Source of the DNA: Corallochytrium limacisporum
Taxonomy: Eukaryota; Opisthokonta
Reading direction: 5' to 3'
DNA: 46,830 nt
Assembly (NCBI GenBank): GCA_002811645.1
Contig: PDIP01000063.1
Coordinates: 4,328-51,157, forward strand
Shown: piece after piece, positions 9,640 to 19,193 of the stretch
Position numbering within the stretch: position 1 is the stretch's first letter
Layout of the letters: each line of letters begins with the position of its first letter
Notes under the pieces: model-generated
The model's database searches: none
Told to the model about the DNA's origin: nothing
What the model saw: only the letters and a program-made list of their open reading frames with translations
Position numbers and translations under genes: made by a program

Positions 9640-11001
9640 CTAGTTCATGGTTTTGCCGTCATGGGCACATTGATTGCGAAAGAGTTCACTTTTAAGCTTG
9701 AAGATCTCAGCATCCTTCGAGACAATTTCGCGCCGAGACGAGAGAGTGCGACTGCGCTCCATCTCCAAACCGAGAGCAATAGCAGCCATGTCCTCGCGAT
9801 ACTGCGTCAAGCGGGTGCTGAGATGGCTGGTAATCTGATATTTGTCATCTTCAAGGACACTGGCTTCCAAGGAGTGAAGTTGTCGGCGCAATTCCTTGAT
9901 CTCTGTGTCCTGTTGCGCGGCCTCTTCACGCAATTCGTCGATGAGTCGCGCCGCGGTACCATGGCTAGAACTCTGCGAGGCTGCCAGGAGGGCGTTCATT
10001 TGGGCGCTCATTGAGCGCGCCTTTTTCAATGCATCCCGCAGCTTCTCATTCATGGTCAGTAGTTCCCGGTTGCTGTTGCTCAACGTCTTGCGTTCCTTAT
10101 CCAGGGATGCAAACAGAGAACCATCATCGTTGTTGTCATCGCCATCGCCCTGTGGCGCATTTCCTTCATTGCCGACTGCATCCAACTGTACGAGACTGCC
10201 TTGCATCTGACTAATGGTGTCTGCCATGGCCTGAGTCTCGGCCTCGTACTCAGACACCGTCTTCTGCAAGTCATCACGCTCCCGTTCTGTCTGCGTCAGT
10301 GACTGCTGTAAGGCTTCAATTTGAAGGGAGGTATCCTCAGTTTGTAGATTGCGACTCTTGAAATCCTGTTCCATCTTCATGACTCTATCATCCTTTTCTT
10401 CAAGCTCTTTGGAGAGCTCATTGACGCGAACTTGCAGTGCACTGATTTCACCCCCAGTGACCTTCTTGTCCTCAACTGTCTTGTGAAGTTCCGAAACTTT
10501 AGCCTCCAGGGACATCTTCTCAGCCTCCAACGTTGACCTCGCCTGTGTCAACTCCTTCACCATACCCTGGGCGTCTTGTAGGCTTTGTTTCAGCTCCATG
10601 TTTTGGGTCTCCAGCAATTCAACCTTTCCTTCCATCTGGGCCACCCACACCTCCTGGGCACGGGCAGTGGCTTCGCCCTGAGGAGTCACCTCGTCGGTTT
10701 CTTCATCTTCTTCGCTGTCACTGTCATCGAGCACCATTCTTCCTGCACTGGGTAGTTTTGTACCGTCACGCAGACGAGCTTCCATTTCATTGTACCTCTG
10801 CTTAAGGGCATCAAATTCAGTACTAAGCGATTTGTTCTCCGACTTGAGCTGTCGGTTCTCATCCAGCAGCTGTTGTCCTAGCAAACCGGCCTGGTTCAGC
10901 TTATCCTCCATCTCCGATAATTCTTTCCTCAGATCCATTGTTGTGTCCTCAGGCTGCTTGTTTGCCGCCTGGGACTCACCCAGTGGTGTACGAACTTCCA
11001 T
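9640..11001 (-). CDS. Coiled-coil protein, candidate dynein-dynactin adaptor (CC1-box and Spindly-like motif)
   Basis: A 453-residue, almost wholly coiled-coil protein. An N-terminal tail (1-22) precedes the first coil (about 23-85), an acidic break (about 92-106, DDSDSEEDEETDE), a long coil (about 115-270), an Asp/Asn-rich break (about 278-293) and a last coil (about 295-445). Two short motifs stand out. LNQAGLLGQQLLDEN (35-49) resembles the CC1 box of BICD, Spindly and HAP1-type adaptors, which binds the dynein light intermediate chain through a small-residue pair and Gly (here Ala38-Gly39 and Gly42). SLFASLDKERKTL (295-307) resembles the Spindly motif (SLFA followed by acidic and basic residues) that contacts the dynactin pointed end. 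The spacing of about 257 residues is of the same order as in Spindly. Family assignment is inference; the coiled coil is certain. An unrelated coiled-coil scaffold is the alternative. Confidence 0.6.
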   Translation of the reverse strand: MEVRTPLGESQAANKQPEDTTMDLRKELSEMEDKLNQAGLLGQQLLDENRQLKSENKSLSTEFDALKQRYNEMEARLRDGTKLPSAGRMVLDDSDSEEDEETDEVTPQGEATARAQEVWVAQMEGKVELLETQNMELKQSLQDAQGMVKELTQARSTLEAEKMSLEAKVSELHKTVEDKKVTGGEISALQVRVNELSKELEEKDDRVMKMEQDFKSRNLQTEDTSLQIEALQQSLTQTERERDDLQKTVSEYEAETQAMADTISQMQGSLVQLDAVGNEGNAPQGDGDDNNDDGSLFASLDKERKTLSNSNRELLTMNEKLRDALKKARSMSAQMNALLAASQSSSHGTAARLIDELREEAAQQDTEIKELRRQLHSLEASVLEDDKYQITSHLSTRLTQYREDMAAIALGLEMERSRTLSSRREIVSKDAEIFKLKSELFRNQCAHDGKTMN

Positions 11002-11630
11002 GATAGGATAGTAATGATCACTGTTTTGCGTTGTTTCGGGTACTAATCTATTCCTGTGCCTCTATCCAGGGTCGGTTTACAAACATAACATAAGTATTCC
11101 CAAGGTAGTTGTCTCAGGGACCTACCCAAACGGGCGAGTTACTCGTTGACTTTCCTGAACTCTGTGCCCAGAAAAATAACCATCCACGCCTTCGTTCGCA
11201 CCTGAGAACTGTACCCATTTGGAGGCCCTCCTGATCTGTAGTAAATTCTTCGCGCCCAAAACGAACTGGGCGCACCGTGCGGGCCACGTCCCAGCCGTTT
11301 CTATTCGTGATACGGAGGGGGTTCATTTTGGGGGACAGGGGAAAAAACTCCTCCTCCACCAGCCAATTGGGAACCGAGGGGCGGGGTGGACCTGCTCACA
11401 TTTTGCGCAAGGTGAGGGGCGGGCTGCGCGGAGCGCGTGTGCGCTTGGGGACCGAAATATGTGCCTCCCGTAGTGAGGCTACTTCTGGAGCGGCGTTGTG
11501 GTGATTGACTTACTGGTACAGATCATATGTCTAAATAATTACAATCATAAAATATTTTGCGAAATGTTGATCTAAGTTCGACCAGAATGATATGATTTAA
11601 GCACATAGCAACATTTCACACAACCAAACT
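11002..11630. promoter_or_regulatory. Divergent intergenic region, coiled-coil gene / FAF1-like gene
   Basis: Holds both promoters. The centre (11220-11480) is G/C-rich with a short hairpin at 11252-11273; the last 120 bases before the plus-strand start are AT-rich. No TATA box or known binding site is assigned. Confidence 0.4.
11252..11273. repeat. Perfect 7-bp inverted repeat (hairpin)
   Basis: GCGCCCA at 11252-11258 pairs with TGGGCGC at 11267-11273 across an 8-nt loop. It lies in a divergent promoter region and is one of several GC-rich hairpins in the spacers. Confidence 0.75.
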
Positions 11631-12356
11631 ATGGGAATGGCAAATACAAACCGTGGTGACGCATCGAACCAGCTGCTGGCAGCTCAGTTCAAATGGAAAG
11701 TGCGTGATAACATCGACCTCAATGCCCCGGGCACACAGGATGTGGTGAAAGTCAGGGATCCAGAGGCAGATTTCCGTGAGCGGAAGACGAAGGAGCGACA
11801 GGCACGTTTGTTGCGAAAGCAGCAGCAAGGTGAGGAGGGCTTGAACTCCAATCCCTTAGACTTCGACATGCTAACTGCGCGTAAAGAAGTGCAAAATTTT
11901 GGCAAGTCCGGCATGAGTGACCGCGCGAAGAAGAAACTAGAGGTTGAACGCATCAAAGCCCTTGGTGGCAAGGCTCAGAAAGCTCAGAACCATCCTTACC
12001 ATATAGCGAAGGGAATGCGGAAGAAACAATTGGAGCGGGAAGAGAAGCACAAGCAGCGGGTGCGTGAGTTAGGAGTAGGATTGTCAAAGCACAGTGCGCT
12101 CACCAATGTCACAGAGAAGCGCCATCAACGGGGAGATCGCGGGCTGGTCCTGCGCACACCGGGCCGGTTTGCGAACGGAACTTTGCACCTGGGTAAGAAG
12201 GACATTGCGAACATCACGGCGGATAGGATGCGCTCATCGTCCGGTACTGATGGTGTTCCATCGCGACGTGCCCGTGGCGCCGCAGCTGGCAAGGGTGGCC
12301 TGACGAAGGGTGGCAAACGAAAGAAGGGAGTCGGCCGTAAGAGTTCTCGCAAGTAG
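11631..12356 (+). CDS. FAF1/C1orf131-like small-subunit processome factor (DUF4602)
   Basis: A 241-residue, strongly basic protein. The central region from about residue 85 (KEVQNFGKSGMSDRAKKKLE, then ERIKALGGKAQK and KGMRKKQLEREEK) follows the order of the DUF4602 family: EV-x-x-FG, a basic helix, an (E)R-x-x-x-LGAKPPK-like turn, and a Lys/Glu-rich helix. Human C1orf131 and yeast Faf1 belong here; they are nucleolar components of the 90S pre-ribosome needed for 18S rRNA maturation. The N terminus is acidic to neutral, and the C-terminal 60 residues are a Gly/Arg/Lys-rich tail, suitable for nucleolar localisation and RNA contact. The length is close to the family's usual 290-350 but shorter. 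The match is by motif order, not by close identity. Confidence 0.65.
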   Translation: MGMANTNRGDASNQLLAAQFKWKVRDNIDLNAPGTQDVVKVRDPEADFRERKTKERQARLLRKQQQGEEGLNSNPLDFDMLTARKEVQNFGKSGMSDRAKKKLEVERIKALGGKAQKAQNHPYHIAKGMRKKQLEREEKHKQRVRELGVGLSKHSALTNVTEKRHQRGDRGLVLRTPGRFANGTLHLGKKDIANITADRMRSSSGTDGVPSRRARGAAAGKGGLTKGGKRKKGVGRKSSRK

Positions 12357-13626
12357 GTTAATCCCTAAACTTCCATCCCCGTGCAACGTTCGATTCCATA
12401 CCATACCATGTCATAGTCCTGGCATCATAAACATCATGTGGCATCTAATTACATCCATTTTGTGATTTCTCTATCAATCGTTTCCAGAATCATCCTGTGT
12501 ATGGTTATTCGCATGATCGCTGAATAGTCGTGCCCCGTTGCTTCGTGCTTCTCCACAATAAACCGATTTCCTCTCCCCCATTCCCTTGGGGCCGGGGGTG
12601 ATTGTCCCTGTTTCCGGGCAGAATGTATGGGGGGTGCGGGTGGATGGTGGCGTCGAAGAGCAACGCTATCCTGGGCCGTCCCCAACCCGCTCCCGGGATT
12701 TTGGGAAATGTGCCTCAGGCGGTGACCTTTGTATTCCGGTACCCTCCCTTCCCTTCGATCTTCGTCCTATCGACCCGTGCATAGAAAAGTACCCGCTCGA
12801 GTACTCTTGCTGGATTTTCGCCAATGTCCATAGCCACGGACACCACTGAACGCTCAGGTCCATCCCGGTCCCGTACCCCCCGCGGGGCAGCTTTGGCCGG
12901 GAATTACCAATGAAATCAAGAATGGGAGCCCGAGTGAAACGGAAAAGAGGAGGGCGAAAAGAGAAAACACTTTGCGTGTCCGGCCGTGCAACGGCCTGCC
13001 GGGAGCCGGCCCCCCCCCCTTGGGCGGGCTTTCTTGGTTTTGGGCTTGGACGTTTTGGCCGGGCGGACCTGTGTGGCTCTTTTTTCCCGTTCCTTCACCG
13101 CAGAGCTCACACAAAAAGAGAGCAAAAGGGGGAGGGGGGCCGCCGGGGCGTTCGGGCTTGGTGCGCGAATTTCTGTGCTGTGTTGACTGTTTTGGCGGCC
13201 TCCAGGGCTCCGGAAGGACAAGGGTCCGAGGCGAGACTCAGGCTGTGCCTAGTGATTCACGGTAACTTGAGGTCATTTTGGTGATAGTTTCGCTCTCTCG
13301 AAAATTGTATTGTTTTTCTTACACATTCGCGACAGTCACATTGGAAAAAGCTACAAAATTGTTTTCACTAGTGCACAGCTTCGGGGGTTTGCACACCCAT
13401 CTAACGTAATAGTTGTGCCATTGACCGCGGATTGCATCCTGATTTTTTGTTCGTTTGCAGTGCGGGGTGCAATGATCAATTGGTTTCGAGATACCTAAAA
13501 GCTGAAAATTCAACAGTTTTGTGAGAATTGGGAAAGTATCTCACAACTAATCATGACCGGCGGATAGCAGCACTGTTCTTTTAAGCAGAGAGGCCGTAGG
13601 GATTGTAAGCTCTAATAACGTGAAGT
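12357..13626. other. Spacer of 1.27 kb upstream of the DENN gene
   Basis: Holds the FAF1-like 3' end and the DENN promoter. The part from 12570 to 13250 is G/C-rich with short C-runs, including a 10-bp CCCCGCGGGG palindrome at 12877-12886. The last 350 bases before the DENN start are AT-rich. Overlapping ORFs on both strands are low-complexity and are not supported as genes. Confidence 0.4.
13010..13019. repeat. Poly-C tract, 10 C
   Basis: Run of ten C, preceded by GGGAGCCGG, in the spacer upstream of the DENN gene. Confidence 0.9.
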
Positions 13627-16600
13627 ATGGCTGACTCCTTTGGCCCCCCTAGGCGGGAGAGCACTGGTGTTGACACCTCATTACCGAAAGATACACTGTT
13701 CGAATACTTTTTCGTTGCGGGCTTCAAAGGATTTGAAAATGAGTCTGAGAAGACACACTATGGCATGGAGGCGAATGAGACCATGGAGGCAGAATCAAGC
13801 TCGAAGAAGGTTCATCCACTAGCTCGAACCCTTCCCTCATCCATTTTGTTCCGCTATCCGGAACGGGACCGTGAATTCTTTGAGTTCCCAACAAATGTGG
13901 ACGAGTTTTGTTTCCCGGACCAGATTCGGGTCCGGGAAAAGCCTTTTGCGGGACTTAGTTTGCAGATTGACGGGGTGGACATTGGTCAGGCACAGCATCC
14001 AACCGTGTGGCATTCATTTACCTTGACAGATGAGCAGGGGCGGAGAGTCTTTGGAACATGCCTTACCGTATACGAGGACATTAGTTCGGACGTCGTAAAG
14101 GTGTTGGAAGAACGGATGAAAGAATGGAAGGAGAGCGACGTCGTCGACAAAACTTTTGACGAGGCAGCAGACATTAAGACACACAGTAGGGACGAAATTA
14201 AAAAAGTGTTAAAACAATGGCGGGAGTTGAGTGTAATCAAGAAACAAATCTTGGCTCAGGAAAAGAAGGCATGGATGGAGTCACAGGATAATCTGCTGGC
14301 TCAGCAGTCGTTTGAAGCGCTTAACAGGAGCAGTATTAGCAATCCACCGGGGTCTCCTGGACGTTCAAGCCCGTTGCGGCCACGGACAGAGGATACGTGG
14401 TCCGGGGCTGGCAGCACACCTGGAACACCGGGCAACACAACTCCCCGCGGGCCGGGAACACCTCGCCGTGGTGGACCACCACAGTTTGTACCTTCGCGGA
14501 AGTTACAGAACATGCACGATGATATCAGCGCTCTGGAGGAACAACTTGCTCTCTATATGGATCTGCTCCAGCAATATGACTTGAGCATATGTAATGACGC
14601 CGAAATGAGAGATCTGGTGATGCCCAAGACGGTGGGATTCATAGCACGAATGCCGCTGATTGAGATAGGCAAGGATGTCCTTTGCCAGCTTTATCGAATT
14701 AGTCGCAAAGGCTGTATGTTACCGATTGAACGTTTCATTGTGAATCTGACAATGGAGGTCCCTTCACCCCCACCAGGAAAATACGAAGTTCGCGTGATTC
14801 TGGATGACATTCACATGCATATTCATCGGCCCCCGATCAATCGTTACTATCCTATGGTCACCAACTTTAGCTACGATCCCCTGTTCCGCTGTTTGGACCT
14901 AGACAACGTGATACTGGTCTTCAATGCCGTGGCACAGGAACGTAAGGTCATCTTGCTCTCTGCCCAATTGTCATTGTTGAATCACATGGCCCTGATTCTG
15001 CAGTCCATTATTTATCCCATGGAATGGCAGCATGTCTTTGTGCCTTTATTACCGCATCGACTAATCAGCTTCATTCATGCACCGGTCCCCTATCTGTTGG
15101 GAATTCAGGCACACTACCTTGAAAAGGAACGGGACTCTATTCCAGACGATGTGGTCCTTGTGGACCTTGACAAGGACTTTATTATGCTCAATCAACGGCC
15201 AGTAGATCTACCACCAAAGCTCTACAAAAAGCTGCGGGCTCGCCTTGAGGCCGCGGGCGCCAACATCTGTCCGTTTGCACAGGAAGAATACCGCTCGCAG
15301 CGCCACCAGCAAGTCCCTTTGGGACATCGGGCAAAGCCAGTGACTGCGAATCGAAGTACACGTACCGCTGACATTGTCTTTCCATACGGGGAGGACTACT
15401 TTGTGTGCCGAAGCGCTCGGAGTGTTGTACGCGGACGGATGGAGTATGAATATGATGAAGACGCTGAGGGTGCTCCTGGTCTGTTTCATTCTGGTTCACA
15501 ATCGTCCTTGAAGACAGCTGTAAATTCAGTAGGCCAAAGATATGGCATCAATGTCGGAGTGTCACAGTCCTATCCGGCCAGTGACAGCGAGGCTTCACCG
15601 AGCCCAGTGCCGATCCAAAAAGAAATGGGCGGCTCGGCACGCAGTGCCAGCGTTGGCACTAACGACCGACGAGGATCTGCCACGAGTGGTTCGGGAGGGA
15701 GCATGGGGGGTTCCGCGTACGGTGCTCGGTCAGTGCCGTTGCAACGTGAATCTTCGAGGGATAGTGACGATGGACAGCCGCGTAAGATTAGTGTTACCCG
15801 AAGGTCCCCCATGTGGCGTACCAAGAAATCGTCCCAATCTTCCAACGCCGGGGACAACGTAGGTCCGTTGCGGGAGACAGACGAAGGTAAAAAGGTATCT
15901 TCCTTCTCGGACGATCGAGCGAGCTACAATTCTGCGCCAGAGCACATTGTTGACCCGTCAGAGCTGCCGGATCTGAACACATTGAAGCTCGAGGCACCCA
16001 GGTCCGCTCAACCGGCGGAGCCGCGGCGGAGCCGCAAGGGCCACAGGAATGCTCCTCAACGCATGCACTCCTTGGAAGCGAATTCGTACGAGGATCTTTA
16101 TGTCAATTGGCATCAACCTAGTGGGGTCAAAGGCTTCGGGTCTACCCACGAGTTCAGTGCCCAGATCATCCGCAATGTCCCCCACTGCGGCTACTGTCTG
16201 AAGATGATTTATGCTTGGGGCAAGAATGGGGTCTATGTGTGCAACCGGTGTCACACATGTGTTCACAAGGGGTGTGTGCCTTACATTTATCCATTCTGCG
16301 AGACGGGTGTGGATAATAATGCGGTTCGCAGTGCGTTCTACGGGGTATTTGTGTCTCTGTTTATGGACTACCGGGATTACCTGATCTTTCCGGAGAACGA
16401 TGACTTCCGTAGTCGCCGTCCCGAAGATCTTGAGCTACAGATGATCTTCAACCGCAATGGGTTTGTGAGCTCCTTCGCCGTTGGAGAAAGGCCTTTCGTG
16501 GAGGCTATTGTGGACACTGGCACATTCGCCCAATTCATCTGTGAACGCATCACTGGAGATGAGAGTGATTTCCATGTGCTCTTCTTTGACGAGAGCATTA

Positions 16601-17265
16601 AAAAGAAGCAGAATCGCAGCCGCAGGGTCTTGAGTAAGCACATGACACCCTTCATAGATGACAAGACTTACAACCTCAATACTATTTACGAGGCCAAGGA
16701 ACCGAGCATGGAGGACGGTCAGACTATTTCCGACCTTATGGCCTCCAGTGGACGTATCTATCTTTACGAAACGTTCCCGACGACCTTCGACACTAGCCTC
16801 ATGCATAAATACTACCCTGCACGGCCACTCATGCAAGAACGCGACTATATCCGGATGCGCACTCATGTCATGGCCTTGGCCCGCAAAGTTACGCTCGCGG
16901 AGATTGCACGACAACGTAAGAAGGACGGCGGCAGCGCCAGCAAGTCGACAGAGGACGTTTTTACGACCAAAGAAGAGTTAGAGAAGCAAGCGAAGCTTCA
17001 GTTTGTGGAGACCGTGCAGGAATTGCACGATCGGCTTGAACGAGTAAGCATTCCGGAGGATGAACTGCCATACTGCTCACCGGAAACGATCGAGAGGGCC
17101 ATTATGCATCTCGTGAATGCGCAACAACTGATTATGGAGGCCTCGGACGTTGCGGATCGGTTCAACATTAACGAACTGTCCCTGTTGCTCAGGGACGTCG
17201 TCGCCCGCATCAGCGATCATGAAGAGATTCTAGAAAAGGTTCGGGCTGGGGGATCGTATGCATAA
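13627..17265 (+). CDS. DENN-domain Rab exchange factor with an embedded C1 zinc finger
   Basis: A 1212-residue single-exon protein. The upstream DENN part begins at about residue 20 (LFEYFFVAGF) and includes ILFRYPERDREFFEFP (about 75-90). After a Gly/Pro/Ser-rich insertion (about 235-290) comes the central DENN domain (about 340-520: MPLIEIGKDVLCQLYRISR, VILVFNAVAQERKVILLSA, PVPYLLGI). A long disordered Ser/Arg-rich stretch (about 600-820) leads to a complete C1 finger at 841-890 with the spacing H-x12-C-x2-C-x14-C-x2-C-x4-H-x2-C-x7-C. A dDENN-like segment follows (about 900-985, FYGVFVSLFMDYRDYLIFP and RPFVEAIVDTGTFAQFI), then a helical tail. DENN proteins promote GDP release from Rab GTPases on membranes. 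The QG pair typical of diacylglycerol-binding C1 domains is replaced by NG, so lipid binding is uncertain. The Rab target cannot be told. Confidence 0.85.
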   Translation: MADSFGPPRRESTGVDTSLPKDTLFEYFFVAGFKGFENESEKTHYGMEANETMEAESSSKKVHPLARTLPSSILFRYPERDREFFEFPTNVDEFCFPDQIRVREKPFAGLSLQIDGVDIGQAQHPTVWHSFTLTDEQGRRVFGTCLTVYEDISSDVVKVLEERMKEWKESDVVDKTFDEAADIKTHSRDEIKKVLKQWRELSVIKKQILAQEKKAWMESQDNLLAQQSFEALNRSSISNPPGSPGRSSPLRPRTEDTWSGAGSTPGTPGNTTPRGPGTPRRGGPPQFVPSRKLQNMHDDISALEEQLALYMDLLQQYDLSICNDAEMRDLVMPKTVGFIARMPLIEIGKDVLCQLYRISRKGCMLPIERFIVNLTMEVPSPPPGKYEVRVILDDIHMHIHRPPINRYYPMVTNFSYDPLFRCLDLDNVILVFNAVAQERKVILLSAQLSLLNHMALILQSIIYPMEWQHVFVPLLPHRLISFIHAPVPYLLGIQAHYLEKERDSIPDDVVLVDLDKDFIMLNQRPVDLPPKLYKKLRARLEAAGANICPFAQEEYRSQRHQQVPLGHRAKPVTANRSTRTADIVFPYGEDYFVCRSARSVVRGRMEYEYDEDAEGAPGLFHSGSQSSLKTAVNSVGQRYGINVGVSQSYPASDSEASPSPVPIQKEMGGSARSASVGTNDRRGSATSGSGGSMGGSAYGARSVPLQRESSRDSDDGQPRKISVTRRSPMWRTKKSSQSSNAGDNVGPLRETDEGKKVSSFSDDRASYNSAPEHIVDPSELPDLNTLKLEAPRSAQPAEPRRSRKGHRNAPQRMHSLEANSYEDLYVNWHQPSGVKGFGSTHEFSAQIIRNVPHCGYCLKMIYAWGKNGVYVCNRCHTCVHKGCVPYIYPFCETGVDNNAVRSAFYGVFVSLFMDYRDYLIFPENDDFRSRRPEDLELQMIFNRNGFVSSFAVGERPFVEAIVDTGTFAQFICERITGDESDFHVLFFDESIKKKQNRSRRVLSKHMTPFIDDKTYNLNTIYEAKEPSMEDGQTISDLMASSGRIYLYETFPTTFDTSLMHKYYPARPLMQERDYIRMRTHVMALARKVTLAEIARQRKKDGGSASKSTEDVFTTKEELEKQAKLQFVETVQELHDRLERVSIPEDELPYCSPETIERAIMHLVNAQQLIMEASDVADRFNINELSLLLRDVVARISDHEEILEKVRAGGSYA

Positions 17266-17462
17266 GAAAGAAAAGAACATGACCACGTGCACTGTATGAT
17301 CGTTTCTCGTTCAACTGTTTTGTTAACAATTAGTTTCTCAGGTATACAAAAAATTCATTTCACATTTGGTACTGCTAACAGATATTGGTGTTTCGGAGTC
17401 CGAGTTGCACTTCTCCGTGCTTTCGCCTCAAACAGTCTCCCGCAGCATTGACTAAAGACATA

Positions 17463-19193
17463 TTAGGCCTTCTGCTGCTCAGCAAAATCAATGAGCAGGC
17501 GGGCACCGAAACCGGACATGCCCTTAACCTTGTAACCCGCTGTGGCCTTCGCCGCCATGACGCCGGCAATGTCAATGTGGGCCCAATGCTCACACTTGGT
17601 GAACTGTCTAAGGAAGATGGCCGCAGTGCAGCTACCAGCCTCCCGACCGCCAACATTCTTGATGTCTGCGGTGGCAGACTTCATCTGGTCCTTGTACTCA
17701 GGGATAAGGGGCATACGCCACAAGCGCTCACCAGAGATCTTAGATGCGCTGTGCAGCTTGCCCCACAACTCCGAACTGGTGGTCCATGTACCCGCGGCCT
17801 GGTCACCTAGGGAAATAATCATGGCACCGGTCAAGGTGGCTAGATCGATGACCTGTTTAGGATTGTAGGTGTCGGCGTGGATCAAAGCATCGGCAAGGAT
17901 GAGGCGACCCTCGGCGTCGGTATTGTCGACTTCAATGCTCATACCATTGGAGGCAACAACCACGTCTCCTGGCTTGGTGGCCTTGCCTGAGGGCATGTTC
18001 TCGGTCATGGGGGTAATGACCACCAAATTGATCGGCAAATTGAGCTCAGCTACACCGAGGCCAGCGGATAGAACCGCAGCGCTGCCGCCCATGTCGGCGC
18101 GCATGTCAGCCATGCCGGCGCTTGGCTTGATGGAGATACCGCCAGAGTCGAAAGTAACGCCCTTTCCCACGTACACAGTCGGGGCTTCCTCGCTGAAAGA
18201 CCTGCCGGTGCCTTGGTACTCCAAAACGACCATACGTGGTGGTTCCTCAGAACCGGCAGCGACAGACAGGAAGGATCCCATGCTCTTATCCTGGATCCAC
18301 TGTTCTTCGTAGACAGTGACCTTGAGCTTCGGGTTGGCAATGCGCTTAGCTTCTTCCTCAATCCGTTTAGCGTACAGTCGCGGAGACATGAAGTTTGCCG
18401 GAGTTTCCTTGAACTCACGTGCTAGGTTCTGGCACCGGCCGACAATAGTGCCACGCTTCCACTCGTTCGCATCGGCACAACCGATGGGATTCAGGCCGAG
18501 GGGCTTCGTCTTGCTCTCTTTGAAGCGATCAAAGGAGTAGTTGGCCAGTGTGGCGCCCTCAGCGGCGCTGCGGGCATCGACCGAGCAATCGACGTCGACA
18601 TCGGTGATGCCGAGACCGGAGCCCTTCAGGGCGTTCACAGCACTGCCGACGACGGTGCGGTATCCCTCAGTTACGTAATCGAAATCGTACTCTGGCTCGG
18701 CAGGCAGGGTCTTCTTCTCACCTGTGAAGGCCAAGGCGACAGCCGCGTAGTCCTTGCCGCCGTTGGGACCGTAGACGATCTTGACATCTTGCTTCTTCGC
18801 TTCGCCAAACACTGGCAGGAGGGCAGCCAGGGCACCTCCGAGCTTCTCGGAGTCCACCTTGGCGGCAGCGGGGCTCAGAGCGGGTTTGCCATCAGCGCCC
18901 ATGGTGACGACGGCAACAAAGCCGGACTTGGGGGCAGAATCAGAGCTCATGTTGCGACGGATCTGTACCTGTTGGTTAATGATACTATGCCACCGATGAC
19001 AGATAACGTTCTGCTGACGAGTGATGTGACTGGCAGGAGAGAACCGACTTGTAGTGGTTGCAGCTGGAGCAACAAACACGGATCGGCTAAAGTTTGTAGT
19101 AGGCTTGAAACGACGCTGTGTTGTAATGACACAGCGGTTCGAGAGGCTTGAAAGGTTGCGTATTCTCCAAGACACACCGGCCATAGGAGTCAA
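17463..19193 (-). CDS. LAP3: Leucyl aminopeptidase, M17 family
   Basis: A 576-residue M17 metallopeptidase. The signature NTDAEGRL lies at 424-431, and the metal-binding block YVGKGVTFDSGGISIKPSAG is upstream of it, supplying the catalytic Lys and an Asp ligand. These enzymes are usually hexameric, bind two metal ions and release N-terminal residues, mostly Leu, in peptide turnover. The C-terminal catalytic half is about 320 residues, preceded by the macro-like N-terminal domain. The first 80 residues are an extension rich in Arg, Ser, Thr and Asn and poor in acidic residues, which looks like a mitochondrial presequence. A second in-frame ATG (coding position beginning at 18950, MSSDSAPKSG) fits a cytosolic start. 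Two forms from one gene are therefore possible. The stop lies 197 bp from the convergent DENN gene. Confidence 0.93.
   Translation of the reverse strand: MTPMAGVSWRIRNLSSLSNRCVITTQRRFKPTTNFSRSVFVAPAATTTSRFSPASHITRQQNVICHRWHSIINQQVQIRRNMSSDSAPKSGFVAVVTMGADGKPALSPAAAKVDSEKLGGALAALLPVFGEAKKQDVKIVYGPNGGKDYAAVALAFTGEKKTLPAEPEYDFDYVTEGYRTVVGSAVNALKGSGLGITDVDVDCSVDARSAAEGATLANYSFDRFKESKTKPLGLNPIGCADANEWKRGTIVGRCQNLAREFKETPANFMSPRLYAKRIEEEAKRIANPKLKVTVYEEQWIQDKSMGSFLSVAAGSEEPPRMVVLEYQGTGRSFSEEAPTVYVGKGVTFDSGGISIKPSAGMADMRADMGGSAAVLSAGLGVAELNLPINLVVITPMTENMPSGKATKPGDVVVASNGMSIEVDNTDAEGRLILADALIHADTYNPKQVIDLATLTGAMIISLGDQAAGTWTTSSELWGKLHSASKISGERLWRMPLIPEYKDQMKSATADIKNVGGREAGSCTAAIFLRQFTKCEHWAHIDIAGVMAAKATAGYKVKGMSGFGARLLIDFAEQQKA

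Noticed and set aside
12381-12400. GTTCGATTCC, resembling a tRNA internal B box
   Set aside because: No T-stem, anticodon arm or acceptor stem can be formed around it. No tRNA was found anywhere in the window.
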